Notes: generated by a model from the sequence alone, not told the origin. DNA of 64,000 nt from Peronospora farinosa (GCA_947646735.1 CANTFK010000994.1:496001-560000), one strand, 5' to 3'. Shown: positions 21,011 through 32,889, counted from the first letter of the stretch. Made by a program: numbers and translations.

Positions 21011-24000
21011 TGACCCTTCTCGTGGATTCGGGTGCATCACAAAACTTTGTGAAACTCGCGGCTCTGAAAAAGAGTCCGGCGAGTTATGATTCGCTTTGCC
21101 AGGATGGCAAGCGAGAAGAGGCGATGGTTCGTTTAGCGAACGGTGCGCTCAATAAATCTGAGAGAGCTCAAGTTGAACTCGCCTTCAGTTTCAGTGACTT
21201 CTCTTGTAAAGAGAAGTTCACAGTGCTAGGTATGGAGAGCCCGTATGACCAAATCCTAGGTAGCCTTGGTTGGCTAAACACCAACCATGGATAGACTGGC
21301 GTACACGCACAGTTACGCAAGACACCAGAAAGGATGTGCTCTTGCGAGAGGCTTATGTGGCTGATGCTGTGTCAAACACAGTCGAGGTGCGATGACGGTA
21401 TGCCAATTAACACCAGGCTCTACCCAGCTCGTTGAGCCTGGATTAATGGAAGGTGTCCTGACAGAAAGTCAAGTGACACATATTCCTACCCAGGTCGAAA
21501 AGACTGGTGTAGTAAATGGGGCAATGGCAGGTAGTCATGCGTCCAATAGTCCTGCACAGATCCGAGAGCATGTGGCAGTTGATGGTGGGCTGACAGGAAG
21601 TCAATCTCCACAAGAACCGGCACAGAGCCAAGAGCCTGGTGCGGTTGGAAGGAGTGCGTTAGCTGAGATAGCAACGACACCTTCTTCCAGGTCAAATGTC
21701 GTGGTGACTCGAACGAGCACCAGACGTATTAAGACGATAAAGGTCACGTCGAAACGAGTGACCTTTGGATCAGTCTCGGTCCAAGAGGACGGACCTACGA
21801 ACGAGTTTTTCGAGGCCGTCGAAGACAAAATGCCGGAGGCATCCTAAGTTGAGGTGCTCCAACTTGTCGTGGCATCTACTGAGGAGATAGTAAATCTCTC
21901 GGAGATGACGTGGGATCTGTTCCTGTACGAACTAAAGGAAGGAAAGATCCAAAAGATAGTCGCACCAGTTCCAGAAGAGAACGTGGTGGACTGTTTCTCC
22001 TCATCCACAATGGATGAGAGCGTCTTGGAGACCGACAAGAAGAAACGGTTCGCTGCTTAAGGCTGGGCGCCTTGAAGGACAGCCCGCTCTATGATGTTCT
22101 GTGGAAACACCGTGATGTGTTTCCAGCAGAAGTGCCGAGCCGCCTACCGGTCGATAGGGGCATCAGGCACGAGATTGACTTGGAACCTGGCACCAAGTAT
22201 TGTGTGACCAGGCAATGGCCGTTGCCGAAGGAACAAGTCGGTTACATCGACGAGTTCTTCGACAAGCGGGCCAAGGCGGGACATGTACGTGAGAGCAAGT
22301 CGCCTCACTGCAGCCCGACCTTCTGTGTGCGTAAAGCAACAGGTGGATGGCGCGTGGTTCATGCTTATAATAAGCTGAACACGGCCATCATTCTGGATCA
22401 AACGCCGATCCCGCGGAAAGATGTCTTGTTGAATTCCATGGGAAAGTCAACTATCTTTTCCGCGCTGGATCTGAAGGATGGCTACTATCAGGTTCTCATG
22501 AGAGATACCGATGTAGCCAAAACGGCAGAAAGCACCCCAAGCGGTATGCTGTGGGAGTGGCTTGTGATGCCACAAGGGTTAAAAATGCTCCGGCAACATT
22601 CAACCGAGTGGTGGCTCACGTGATGCGTCAGCACCGTGCCTACGCGCCCCATTACTTTGACGATGTATTCGTGCATAGTAGGGCGGAGGACGGTCTGAGC
22701 GCGATAGAGTCGCACAAGCGTCATTTAGACGCTGTGTTGCAGACTCTGGGTGACGCTCAATTAAACGTGAACTTGCAAAAGTGCATAATAGGGGTCCCCG
22801 AGGATACCTGTACTGGGCTGCATCGTAGGTGCACATGGTGTACGAGCAGACCCAGAAAAGGTAAAGGCTGTAAAGGAATGGCCAGTCCCACGACACGTGA
22901 AGGATCTGCGGCAATTCCTTGGGCTCGCTAATTACTTGCATAAGTACAGCAATAATTATGCTAAGCAGACTAAACCATTGTCTGATATTGTAAAAAAGGA
23001 TTCAAAAAGGACTTTGACAAGAAAACAAAATGATGTAATGTGGCAACCTATTACATATGTAGTTATAGGGATAATACATAATTAAATAATTAGGCATAGG
23101 GCAGTATCCGATTAGCGGATACTGCGCGTCATTTTATTATTGGTTTATTATTGGGGTGTCAAACCCAATAATTGGCCAATGACAAATTGACTTCCATATT
23201 GAGTGGTTCCCATGAGCTAGGGATTATATTCGCACTTACTGCAATTAAAACAAAACAAAGTAAAGACAAGAGTTGTAACTACGAGTTAATTAAGAGCTCT
23301 TCCTCAACGCCCTTTTTAGTGTAAGACGCTAACGGGTCCTTAGCCCATTACAGAAGATGCGTTCACTTCAGTGAAGCAATCTCTTGTAGAGGCACCGGTT
23401 TTGGCATTGCCAGACGCGGATAAGCCCTTTAGCGTTGTCTGCGATGCAAGACGTTTTGCAATCGGCAGCGCGCTCATGCAAAAGGATGACAACGGCGTTG
23501 ACCGTGTCATTCGTATATTTCTCGGATTTTTAAAGCCGCAGAGCTGAATTACCCTGTGCATGACAAGGAGCTACTTCCAATTAAGTATGCCCTTGTAAAG
23601 TTTTCGGGTGCACCTCTTGGGAACCGAACCTTTTGTGGTTCATACGGATCACGCATCACTGCGGACCGCTATAAATACACCGCACCTCTCGCCGAGGATG
23701 GCGAGATGGCTAACATTCTTCTCTGAATTTAATTTCAAAGTTGAATATAAGCCGGGTAGGTCGAATGTCTTGGCTGACGCGTTATCGCGCAGACCACACT
23801 TCGAGGCAATACACCAGGATAGTGTGTCTCGTGCGAAAGCACAAGTTGAGTCGTCAACATTTACAGCCATGAAGGCCTACCATGTGACGAGCTCAATGGC
23901 CTCCGATATAAAGGAGTCTTACAGTCAGGACGAACATTGTCGCCTGCTGTTGGATCATTTTGGTGGACGAAAGATTACCCTTACGTCGCACCTCAAAGCG

Positions 24001-25975
24001 AAACTAAATCGCTTTAGTTACAGTGATGGCCTGTTATGGCATCAACTGTCACCCTGTGATCCCTTGAGAATCTATGTCCCTCATGACACAGATCTCAAGC
24101 TGATGATACTTCACGAGTGCCATGATGCGCCATCTAGTGGGCATCTGGGCCGTGAAAAGACATTCTTCTGAGTGTCAGAGGAATTTTGGTGGCCCCACCT
24201 ATATCGGTGGGTGGCCAACTATATTCGCTCTTGCGATGAGTGTCAGCGCATGAAGGCTGCAGCTTCGAACATTGCGCCACTGAAGCCACTGCCGATTCTA
24301 ACTGAATGCTGGAAGTCGGTCAGCTTGGACTTCATGTTCAGCTTACCGCCTGACCATATAGGCAGGACGAGGCTAGTCGTCTTTGTAGACAGACTGAGCA
24401 AGATGGTGCATTTGGCACCATGTAGCACCAAGATCTCAGGAATAGGGGCTGCTCTCTTGTTTCTGGATCACATGTATCGACTACACGGGATGCCGAGTCC
24501 ATAGTATCGGACCGGGATCCGCGTTTTACGTCGGGTTTTTGGTGACATGTGTTTGAGCTGCTGGGTAGCAAGCTCCACATGTCAACCGCTGATCATCCCC
24601 AAACTGATGGCCAAACCGATCGGGCCAATCGAGTCGTGGTGGATGTGTTGCGTACAGTAGCAACATCCAAAGAATGGAGCAAGCAATTGCCATTCGTGGA
24701 GCTCGCTATTGATAATAGTGTTCACGCCAGTACGAGTGAAACACCGTTTTACATTAACGGACTGCGTCATCCTCGAACGCCAGTCTCGTTTGTACGCAGC
24801 CCGAGTCTTAGTGGGGGAGGGTCCCTCACTCTCGGTGTGGATGCCAAAGAGGGCCAAAATTTCCCTATTGACACTGCTAGTTTAACAGTGTTCACATAGG
24901 TTTCAATGAGGAGGAACGGCAAGAAATGCCAGTGCTTGTAGACGATGACACTATAGTGTCATTAACAGTGTCGACCCATGAACGAACTCTTGGAGGCGTC
25001 ATAGGCGAGCTGGATGCTAAAAGCGTGAACGAAGCTCAGCGCTTTGTGGATGAGCGATAAGCCATCACACGTAAAGTCCGTGACGCGATGGCAAGCGCAC
25101 AGGACAAGCAATAACAAAATGCAGACCAGCATGGTCGCAAAAACAATGAACACTTTAGTGTTGGGGACAAAGTGCTATTGAGTACTGCTACCCTACCTAA
25201 ACGTGCAATCTCTGTACTACCTGATGTTACTACTAAGCTATTGCCCCGATTCATTGGTCTTTTTATGGTGGTCGAGGAGGTTGGAGACCTAAATTATAGG
25301 CTCACTCTCCCACCGTAGATGAAGACGCACCCCGTATTTTACGTGGGTCGTCTGAAACGGTATGTTGATCCAGAAGAGATCACATATCCACATCGGTATA
25401 ACGAGGCCGATGGTGACGTCGACTGTGAGTCGAGCGTCGCGGCCGATCAGACGACGAAGAAGCCGAGAGACTCCACGTATACGAACGAGGCGTAGAGGAC
25501 TCGGTGTTCGAGGAGGACTACGCACTTGACGCGGGTCTCTCATCACCAGTTGCTTTAAAATGTCCAAACGGGTCTTCAGGCGGTCATACCCCTGACGGTC
25601 CCTCGTCCTCACATCGCGCAGATCCAAAGTCAGTCGCGAGACTTGAATCTCGAGATCTGCCACCTGCCTTTTCAGCGCAGCGGATTCAGCCTGCGACTGA
25701 ACAGCAGCAGGGTAGGCAGCCGCGAGTAGGTTGGCATAATCGCCACTTCTATCGCGCGCCATCTGTGTTGGTGGACACGTAAGGGAATACGCGCTTCCTT
25801 GTTGGAAGGCTGTTGGCCCACCGGTTTGTGAAGCGAAAGCTCCAAATCCTTGTCCAGTGGAAGGGTTACCCAACGAGCTTTGACTCGTGGGAGCCTTTTG
25901 ACGCTTTGCGCGTCGACGTGCCTGGGCTGGTGGCTGCTTATGTGAAGCAGCACCAGCTGTCTTCTTTCTGCTAGG
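21007..25975 (+). pseudogene. E2 pol (protease, RT, RNase H, integrase, chromodomain), multiply broken
   Basis: The protease has a canonical LLVDSGASQNFV. A Ser/Thr/Gln-rich linker runs to about 22060. RT has LPKEQ and PTFCVRKATGGWRVVHAYN, a frameshift near 22580, and YFDD at 22653-22664. The connection region breaks again near 22900 and is split by a solo LTR at 23034-23352. RNase H resumes at 23353 ([18 protein letters not shown]). Integrase follows, with a TGA at 24169-24171, RSCDECQRMK, LDFMFSLPP, a frameshift near 24500 and DGQTDRANR, where Asp replaces the catalytic Glu. The chromodomain near 25800-25960 contains LQILVQWKGYP and DSWEPFDAL. Non-functional. Confidence 0.85.
23034..23352. 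repeat. 319-bp solo LTR nested in E2 pol
   Basis: Bounded by TGTAATG and CATTACA. It interrupts the RT-RNase H connection between a Lys/Thr/Asn-rich segment and EDAFTSVK, which would otherwise be continuous. Flanking pentamers AATGA and GAAGA match at only three of five positions. Probably an older or different family than the four full elements. Confidence 0.8.
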
Positions 25976-26841
25976 TCCGGATGGACTAGCAGAAGAAGCG
26001 TGGCGAGAATCAATTGGGGTTCACTTACCACCCAAGATTCCATACGCACGCTTCATGGCGAAGCTGATTCGCTGCGACCGTTGTTTCGTTGCATCTACAT
26101 GCAAGGTAACACGGCGCCAAAGTTCAGCTTCATATTTGTCGGCTGTTTCGTTAGAACGCAGCACGACTGGAATTGGGAAAGCACGACCAAGTGCTTTGCC
26201 CTGCTTTTTCCACAAGAGAAAGACGCTATAAACTTATGAGCGTCAATAGTTGCACGCTGCAAAAGCGCTGCACTAGACCCCTTCGAGTTTCTCCACTCAG
26301 GTGGAGGTGGCATTGGAGGCAAGCCACCACTCACGTAGCCTCCCTCGCGACGGCGGGCTAGTGAGGCCGACGGTGTACTTGGTGGAGCTTTAAGCTCACA
26401 CTCACCTGAGTCTTACTCTACTTTATGGATTGTGAAGACATCAGCCTAAAGGGTTACATCTGACTGAGTCGCGACTACTCCTTTCGAAGTAGCGTGCTCA
26501 GTCTTAGTCGCTGCGCTCGTAGGCGCAGGAGACGAGGCTTTACCTTCGCTTGTAGGAAGCATAGATGCTTCCTCAAGGACGGGTGCCTCGAATGAAGGGG
26601 ACATATGTCCCATCAATGCGCTTTTCTCATCTCCACTTTGGGGTGATGGCAATGGCGTACTCTCATTGTAGTCTACAATGAGAGATGGATCTTCATCCAC
26701 ATTATAGTGAGATGGAAGATTCACCTCAGCGCCTGAAGCACTTTGCGACGGCTGCGAGTTATCGCAGCGCGTGCGCTTAGTGATGAACTGCATGAACGCC
26801 TTTGCAGGCGACCCATCAGCCTTACCACGTTTCGGTGGCAT
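25490..26841 (-). pseudogene. E2 antisense ORF, degraded
   Basis: On the strand opposite to E2 gag-pol, starting at the ATG at 26841, 107 bp inside the 3' LTR. The first open part (26446-26841) contains DPSLIVDYNESTPLP, matching DPELVVDY...PLPGSP in the E1 antisense product. After stops and frameshifts, later pieces include a Trp/Arg-rich helical part (26021-26215) and a coiled-coil-like part (AALKRQVADLEIQVSRLTLD, about 25600-25700) overlapping the sense chromodomain region. Same placement and domain order as in E1 and E3. Confidence 0.6.
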
Positions 26842-26894
26842 GAGAATTGAGTAGACTGAAGCGGCACGTTTATAACGGCTCGCCAGTCTCTCTG

Positions 26895-26929
26895 TCGCCT
26901 AGGCGATGTTTTACAAAATGTAAACATCG
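26895..26929. repeat. Hairpins next to the E2 polypurine tract
   Basis: Perfect 12-bp palindrome TCGCCTAGGCGA (26895-26906), overlapping a second stem (CGATGTTTTACA / TGTAAACATCG) just before the polypurine tract. Confidence 0.7.
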
Positions 26930-26947
26930 TTCTAAAACGGGGGATGG

Positions 26948-27549
26948 TGTAACAGGGTATCTAGTTACACGTAAACATTAAGTAATATACTTAATGTTTG
27001 GTCTAAAAGCATCCATGATCACTTTTGACCTGTCACTTGGGTGCGATACACAAACGTGATCCACCCTCGTGAATGTGATATCCATTGATGGATCCACATA
27101 AGAAGGGATGACGCTAGTTGAAGCTAGGCATCGCGCCGTCTCAGAAGGACGTCATTAGCAATCTTAAATATAGATTTAAACTCACACGTCAGGATACGCT
27201 TCTAAAGAGCGCGCATCCGATCTATACATGTATATATAAAGCCAATCAGGAGATAGGTGTATATTTAATTATAATTCATTGAATATAGCTCAGTCATGAA
27301 TTTGATAAAACGAAAGCACCGCGCACGAGAAGCTGAAAAGCTTCTGCATGACTTCGGTGACTTGTTGTTAAGAAGTACGTTGCACTGTCGCTTAAGCGAG
27401 AGGCAACTGGTGGTACGACTGCTTAAGTAGTCGACCAACCGCATAAACACCCTCGCACGCGAAGGTAAGACGGTCTAATCGCTTCCTCTCTTGTGCTGAA
27501 GGTGTGTGCTAAGTAGCACGAGGCAACTTCGTAGAAAGGCCCGTCTACA
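26948..27549 (+). repeat. E2 3' LTR
   Basis: 602-bp LTR, TGTAACAGGG to CCCGTCTACA, directly after the polypurine tract. Confidence 0.88.
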
Positions 27550-27744
27550 AAATTAGCCAATAATGCAAAATAATAGATTCGTGTGGACTGCTTCCTTTTG
27601 GCGCAGGCTATACAATTTACACGTGTCGTAATGGTGCGCCTGATGCCTGATGTCGGACGATTAGCCTTTTCAATAGTTTAAAAATAGATGCACTGGGATC
27701 GAAAAGACGGAAGTCTTTTGGCTCCATCCTTCACCCCTTAAGTA

Positions 27745-27960
27745 GGCGGTGGATATAGCATTAGATTCCGTATTTAACTTCAAAGCGGCTCGCTATGGTA
27801 CCCAGACGCATAGCTCAATCTTCTTTGATAAGTCTATGCTCATGGACCTCAGCTATGCTGAAGTTGAGATAGGTGAGCTGCAAATTGCAGAACAGCAATG
27901 TGGTGTAGTGCAATTGCATAATTTGCGGATGCGATCACCACTCACGAACGTCACCCAGAC
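27745..27960 (+). pseudogene. Gag C-terminal fragment
   Basis: Encodes DSVFNFKAARYG and MDLSYAEVEIGELQIAEQQ, aligning with the stretch just before the zinc knuckle of E3 gag ([28 protein letters not shown]). The knuckle is not recognisable and the sequence continues into a dispersed repeat. A relic of an element related to E3. Confidence 0.65.
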
Positions 27961-28109
27961 GACTGAATATGGAGGGGGTACCAATATCGTGTATAGTATT
28001 TCTTGTCGCCTTTACCTTGTGTGCCCGTCGACAGGGCGGGCTGTACTCTTGTCGGTGGACTTGAAGGATGTCGGTCTTGATATGTGTTGGAGATAGGACC
28101 GACCGCGTG

Positions 28110-28549
28110 AAAATTTCCTACATTATCAAAGATTTTTTGAAGGGAACGCTTTATTCGAGTCGCCCTGATCTGCCTTGAGTTTGCCTTGACCAACATGTAG
28201 ATACTCCATTCACTTGATCTTCTGACCACATAAGCGATCTTGTGCCAGTTAAGGGCTTAGTACGATGCCAAAATGGGATGTATACGCTTAAATAGTATCG
28301 TGTCGTCGTCCTTTAAGCGCCACTAAGACCTATTCTTGCTGATGGTAACTACTGATACTAAGTGATTTTCGAAAAGCGGAGCTCGCAACATCTTGAGGCA
28401 GTTGTGAAATACACGCTGTGTGATTAGGTCAAACCTCTGTGTTGACATGAACGATTGGAGCATTTATGATCCCCAACACGTGAGAAAGATGATAAACCTT
28501 TTTTTAGTAGACGGCATGATGCTCTAAAGCGACAGTTTGCGACCTGTGA
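28110..28549. other. Unclassified relic sequence
   Basis: No supported coding frame. It lies between a gag fragment and a solo LTR and is probably transposon debris. Confidence 0.4.
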
Positions 28550-29186
28550 TGTAACGGGTTTTCACGATGTTAAGCTCTATTCCGAAACTTTACGGTTGAA
28601 GTTTCTATATTGCATATAATGTATTCTTGATACTTCTCTTTAGAGAGGTATCAAGTATAAGCGTTAAAAATAACGGTATTCAGTAATGCCGTATATTTAT
28701 TGATTAGGATCCGATAATCGATAACGCTGTACTAAGTACACCATGCACAGATGTTTAGACGACACATCGCCCAATAACAAAGTCTGCATCTTATAATCAC
28801 TGTTATAGTAATTAATCTAGCGTATTGTACTTAGAGTAGGATTAGTCACACAATCTTAATGATAGATAAAACAGCTCTCATTTTGAGTTTAAGATCGCAA
28901 GTCTCTTTGACTTGTTCTCTTGTGCACTTCGTGTGTTGGTTCTCTGAACCTTTGAGCATCTAGCTTGTTCTTGCACTCTTTGAGTTGGTTCTCTGGACCT
29001 TAAGCTTATTGCTTATAGACTAAAAGTTCTCTCGTAGTTCCTTAGAACAGGGTGACTTCTTTGTCATTCAATTAGTTCCTTAGAAGAAGTGGCTTTAAGC
29101 CGTTTAATGTATTTATTTCTCTAGAAGTAAGAGGCTTTTAGTTGAAAAGTCTTCCTCTAGATATTGAGCTGTGTATATCCGCTACA
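28550..29186 (+). repeat. Solo LTR of the E3/E4 superfamily
   Basis: 637 bp from TGTAACGGG to ATCCGCTACA, full length for the family (635-639 bp) but diverged from E3 and E4. Flanking pentamers TGTGA and TTTGA differ by one base, consistent with an old target duplication. No internal sequence adjoins it. Confidence 0.85.
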
Positions 29187-29470
29187 TTTGAGGTATGTCA
29201 AATGAGAAAACGGCGCGCAAAGACCGCACAAAAGCGAATCAAACGCGAATTTACTAGTAAAATCAGCTAGTTTCCACGGATCTATATTGTTCTATCAAGA
29301 ACTACAGCTGCACGCGATCAAAGGCAATTATAGTCCATAATGAATGTGTACTCGAGGTATATCACGGTGTATCCAAAGGGGAACATGAAAACTAGAAATT
29401 AGAGCGGTATCAAACCACTGCTCAAGCAAATATCATTGAAGGTGAGCGGCAGACTGCGAGGGGAAAATTT
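29187..29470. other. Nothing recognised
   Basis: Short unclassified stretch after the solo LTR. Confidence 0.4.
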
Positions 29471-29473
29471 TGC

Positions 29474-30190
29474 TTACAGACGATGGTGAGAATTTGTTAA
29501 AAGATGAAATGATGCCGTTTGTTCAAAAAAGCGGGATTGCGCACTAGATGGAGCAATCAAATACGTGCAGGTTATTTGTGGTTGAGCGAACGCATCAGAG
29601 GATAATCGGCATGATGGGTATATGATGAAAGAATCCGGCTTTCCAACATATTTTTTGGTAAATAATGGTGGTGTCTTGCAATGCACCCAAATTGTATACG
29701 TATTTGCTGACGCGGGAGGATATTGATCGTCTTATACCTCACGTAGGCCTTCGTCTTCTATTGCAAAACGATCATATTCTCGCCCTCCTACGACCGGCAG
29801 GCCTTGATGTTGACACCTTTGCTTCGAGCCGTCGCTTGATTAAATTACTCCAATTAGCTTCATATAGCCGACGTGATATTATGTCTTTCCCAAGAATCAG
29901 CTGGACTGGCGATTTTTTTAGAACGCTGTGGTATGTAGCACGCACAGCAAAGGCAGCGTAGTGAATAGCTATTTTCAATAATAGTCCTCATAGCAGCGAA
30001 TATTGTTCCGTGTCTCTATATGGACCCGCTCACAAATAGCGTTTGCTTATGGGTTTTTCGCCGTGATCGGTTTCGCCTACATACCATAGCTACGTAAACG
30101 TTTTTGAAACTCTTTACCAGTAAATTCGGTACCTCGATCGTGGATGGATTCACGTGGTCAAAGTTGACGACACAGCCACTCGCGGTCAAA
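29474..30190 (-). pseudogene. Integrase relic of a different retroelement lineage
   Basis: On the minus strand, scattered frames read as integrase core and tail: DRGTEFTGKEFQKRL around 30150-30110, then KPITAKNP, and further on RATYHSVLKKSPVQLILGKD with YEANWSNLIKRR (about 29930-29800). The GTEFTG and SPxQLIxGxD wording differs from the E1-E4 integrases ([20 protein letters not shown]). This therefore points to another retroelement clade. Multiple stops and frameshifts. Confidence 0.6.
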
Positions 30191-30265
30191 ACCCTTTGCC
30201 GTTGTAAGCTCCACCCATTGCTCGTACCTTCTGAGCCATAATAATCCTAAATGAAATCATATTTG

Positions 30266-31802
30266 TCATCCAGATCGATTACAACAAATCATCATCGTAC
30301 TTTTACCTTCAAGCGTGTAGTGAATTCCCACTACACGTTTCTTTACTGTTACGGATGCGCCAGTTGCAAGGCGCACCGTCATCCTCGTTGGAGGGGTCTC
30401 GCGCTCAACATATTTGAGCCTACGATCATCTAGCGATTGGCGTCGAACAAAGTTGTTCGAAGCCCCACAATCAACTAGGGCGCGAAGTGACATGTTCTTT
30501 GTCACTTTGATCTTCAATGTACCTCATCACTGGGAGCGGCAACACACAGTGACTGTGTGTTGGGAGCAACCTTCTTCAAGAGTCTCGCGAACTCTCTTGA
30601 CGTTGCTGGATCAGTAGGGCGCTCCGCCCCTACTGACCCCGACCGTTTTTTGATGGTCCACCACGTTGTTGCGATTTCGCAGCAACGTGGGACCCACGTT
30701 TCTGGCCCTTCTTGGCAGACGGTCGATCGTCACTCCCAGTGTTACGAGACACTGGGCGTACTCATAAGCGTAGTGGCCCAACTTCTGACAGCGATTGCAC
30801 TTTTGCAATCGCTTGTATCCTGGAGAGCGAGGTCGCTCGCTCTCTACATAGGAGAGGTCCATTGGTTCTGGACCTCCGCCCTCCTGTTGTCTCGGTGGAC
30901 GATAGGACCCCGAGTGGACGTGAGCCTGTTGTAGGCTAAAGTCCTCCTGTTCCGCTGCAGAGATCGCTTGGTCCAGCGATTCTAGTTCCAAGCGGAACAG
31001 GTGGGACTTAACAGGACCATCTGTCAGACCCTTGATGAACTTGTGTTCATTAAGGGTCTGACATTGGGCTCAGTACGATACAGCTTACGAGGTATCTTAC
31101 GTGTTGGGCGTAAGCGTGTATATCACGCTTACCCTGTTTCAAATCCAGGAGCTCAGCCCGAGCCCTGAATTCGGCGCGAGGCGGTTCAAACGTGTGTTTG
31201 AGCCGCGCCTTGAAGACGTCATACGTTGGGAAAACGTATGGGTCGTGCAGTTTGAGCCCTAAGGCCCAAGCTTTGGCACGTCCTGCCAAGTTCGACATGG
31301 CGAACTTGACCTTCATCGCATCGTCATCGATGCGACGAGCATCAATGGCATCGTCGAGCTCGACGAACCATCTTAACAAGGAGTCGCTTTCGACTGCCTT
31401 GTACGTGGAGACATCAATCTTCAAGGACTCGGGTCGACGTGTATACGTCGACCCGGCAGGAGCAGCACTAGCCTGCTGTTGTCTTAACAGTTCAGACAGT
31501 TGAGCACCCTGCTGCATCAACAAGTCAGCTTGTTGAGCGCCTTGCTCTCTCAACAGTTCAACCTGTTGAGAACCTTGCTCCTCTAGCAAGGTAAGTTTCT
31601 TTACAACTTCGTCAAGCACATGTTGTATAAACTTGGCGATGGTTGCATGTTGTTCGTCTCCGCTAAGAGAGAGCATCATGACACCAACGGCAGGGTTGCC
31701 GATGGTTTTAGCCATACGCTGAGCCGCATTCTATTCGAGATCACTCAAATGGCGGGATTTATCACGCGTTTCGTGATGATGCTCTTCATTCGCTAATTCC
31801 AT
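30266..31802 (-). pseudogene. E5 gag and partial protease
   Basis: Gag from an ATG at 31802, with a stop where E1 has Trp (near 31730). It then runs intact through the coiled coil and capsid core to about 31060, where a hairpin insertion-replacement breaks the frame. Gag resumes at 30991 (LESLDQAISAAEQEDFSLQQ; zinc knuckle CNRCQKLGHYAYEY). The protease fragment has LRALVDCGASNNFVRRQSL and ends near 30266. Confidence 0.85.
31023..31062. repeat. 18-bp hairpin replacing gag sequence in E5
   Basis: GTCAGACCCTTGATGAAC (31023-31040) and GTTCATTAAGGGTCTGAC (31045-31062) are inverted copies with one mismatch and a 4-nt loop. In E1 the second arm is absent and a different sequence of about the same length is present. 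This has the form of a template-switch event. Confidence 0.85.
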
Positions 31803-31849
31803 AGCGTATGATACGGTGGTCGTTGAACGAACTACAAAGTGCTACTAGG

Positions 31850-32175
31850 TGTAATAGGGCACCCTCCGACTATACTGATAACAGTATGGTCTACCTTTAC
31901 TGAATCATTAAAAACTTTTTCTTAACTATATTATAGTACAAAGATGCATGCTACCTTCGTGTCCTCTATTCATTGCGCGCGTCCATCGGTCATTGGTCAG
32001 CACCTTGGTTGATATAATTGCATATACCAACCAATTAGAGGGCATCTTCAGCTTCAAGGAGATGCGTGGACAATATTATAAAAAAAGATAATATTGTCAA
32101 ATATTATTACTCATAATAATATTTTTTTTACACTTCATATAAGTGTTAATATTATGTAACGGGCTTACCGTCACA
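31850..32175 (-). repeat. E5 5' LTR, internally deleted
   Basis: Starts TGTAATAGGGCACCCTCCG and ends TTACCGTCACA. It lacks the middle hairpin-rich block of the E1 LTR, but the surrounding sequence aligns. Confidence 0.85.
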
Positions 32176-32394
32176 ACGGAAGCTCAGGTTAACTGAGGCA
32201 TTGGTGTGCCTGAAAGATTGTTACATAAAATGGGCAGGTTTAATAATCGTTCTAAAAACGATTTCTGAATACATCATTTGTTTTTTGTTGGGATTCTAAA
32301 TGGGTGATCAAAAAGATCTAGTCAATAACTTATGTGAGAGAGAAACCAGATTGTCTATTTACTGGTTAGTGCAAGATCTCTGGTAGGTAACGAA

Positions 32395-32889
32395 CCACAC
32401 TAGCAATGCTGGAGGATCCAGGCATTGCCTACGGCTGGCAGCACGTCTATGAGCGCCGAACTGCCTCTCGGTTCTGATATTAATATGTCGTAACATGCAG
32501 ATACTTGGGCGCCACGCGCGGCTATGTCCGCCCTGCAATGAAGACGTTTAATGAGCGCCCATAGTTGGAGCTGATACCTTCCCCAGATCAAAGCTTTTTC
32601 ACTGTTTGCATCGGGATATTCGCATTGTTAAAAACACTGTCCACGCGAAGTTGCCAGAGCATTGTATCGATAATGGTCACTGCAACCTCCCAAATCGTCC
32701 TCCACGCTGTGGCGAATTGATCCATGCCTTCCGGGTACCGAGCTAACAGCTTTGATGTGACTTGCAGCGAGATGCGTGGTACGCGATAGTTTGCGCAGTG
32801 ATCGAGCCAATCCAGTAGGTGAGAAGGATGTTGAGGTGTACTCTCCCAATGACCGATAAGCCGGGCCCATATTGCCTGAGCACGGGGAC
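32395..32889 (-). pseudogene. LINE 3' ORF relic, downstream half
   Basis: Minus-strand frames continue the protein interrupted by E3: AQAIWARLIGHWE, then LLDWLDHCANYR and WGRYQLQLWALIKRLHCR. This matches the region just after the zinc-binding (zf-RVT-type) motif of oomycete LINE-like ORF2 proteins, where a small zinc motif is followed by a Trp-rich helix. The other half lies at 41004-41800, on the far side of E3. Confidence 0.6.

Larger units (their letters stand above)
19096..27549 (+). mobile_element. E2: old, broken Ty3/Gypsy chromovirus-type element
   Basis: 8454 bp between the outer ends of two LTRs (TGTAACAGGG to CCCGTCTACA). The LTRs differ by many substitutions and indels, so this is the oldest full-length element in the window. 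Plus-strand order is PBS, gag, protease, RT, RNase H, integrase, chromodomain; an antisense ORF and a CGGGGGATGG polypurine tract precede the 3' LTR. There are many frameshifts and stops. A solo LTR is inserted at 23034-23352. There is no clean 5-bp target duplication. Instead an imperfect direct repeat of about 21-25 bp abuts each end (19075-19095 and 27550-27574). Confidence 0.9.
30205..32175 (-). mobile_element. E5: truncated relative of E1 (5' LTR, gag, partial protease)
   Basis: Closely matches E1 from its 5' LTR (31850-32175, with about 135 bp deleted relative to E1) through gag and into protease. Similarity stops near 30205, inside the protease, where an unrelated integrase relic begins. 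No 3' LTR is present. It shares with E1 the DCGA protease box and the Tyr-substituted zinc knuckle. It carries a local hairpin rearrangement at 31023-31062. Confidence 0.88.
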
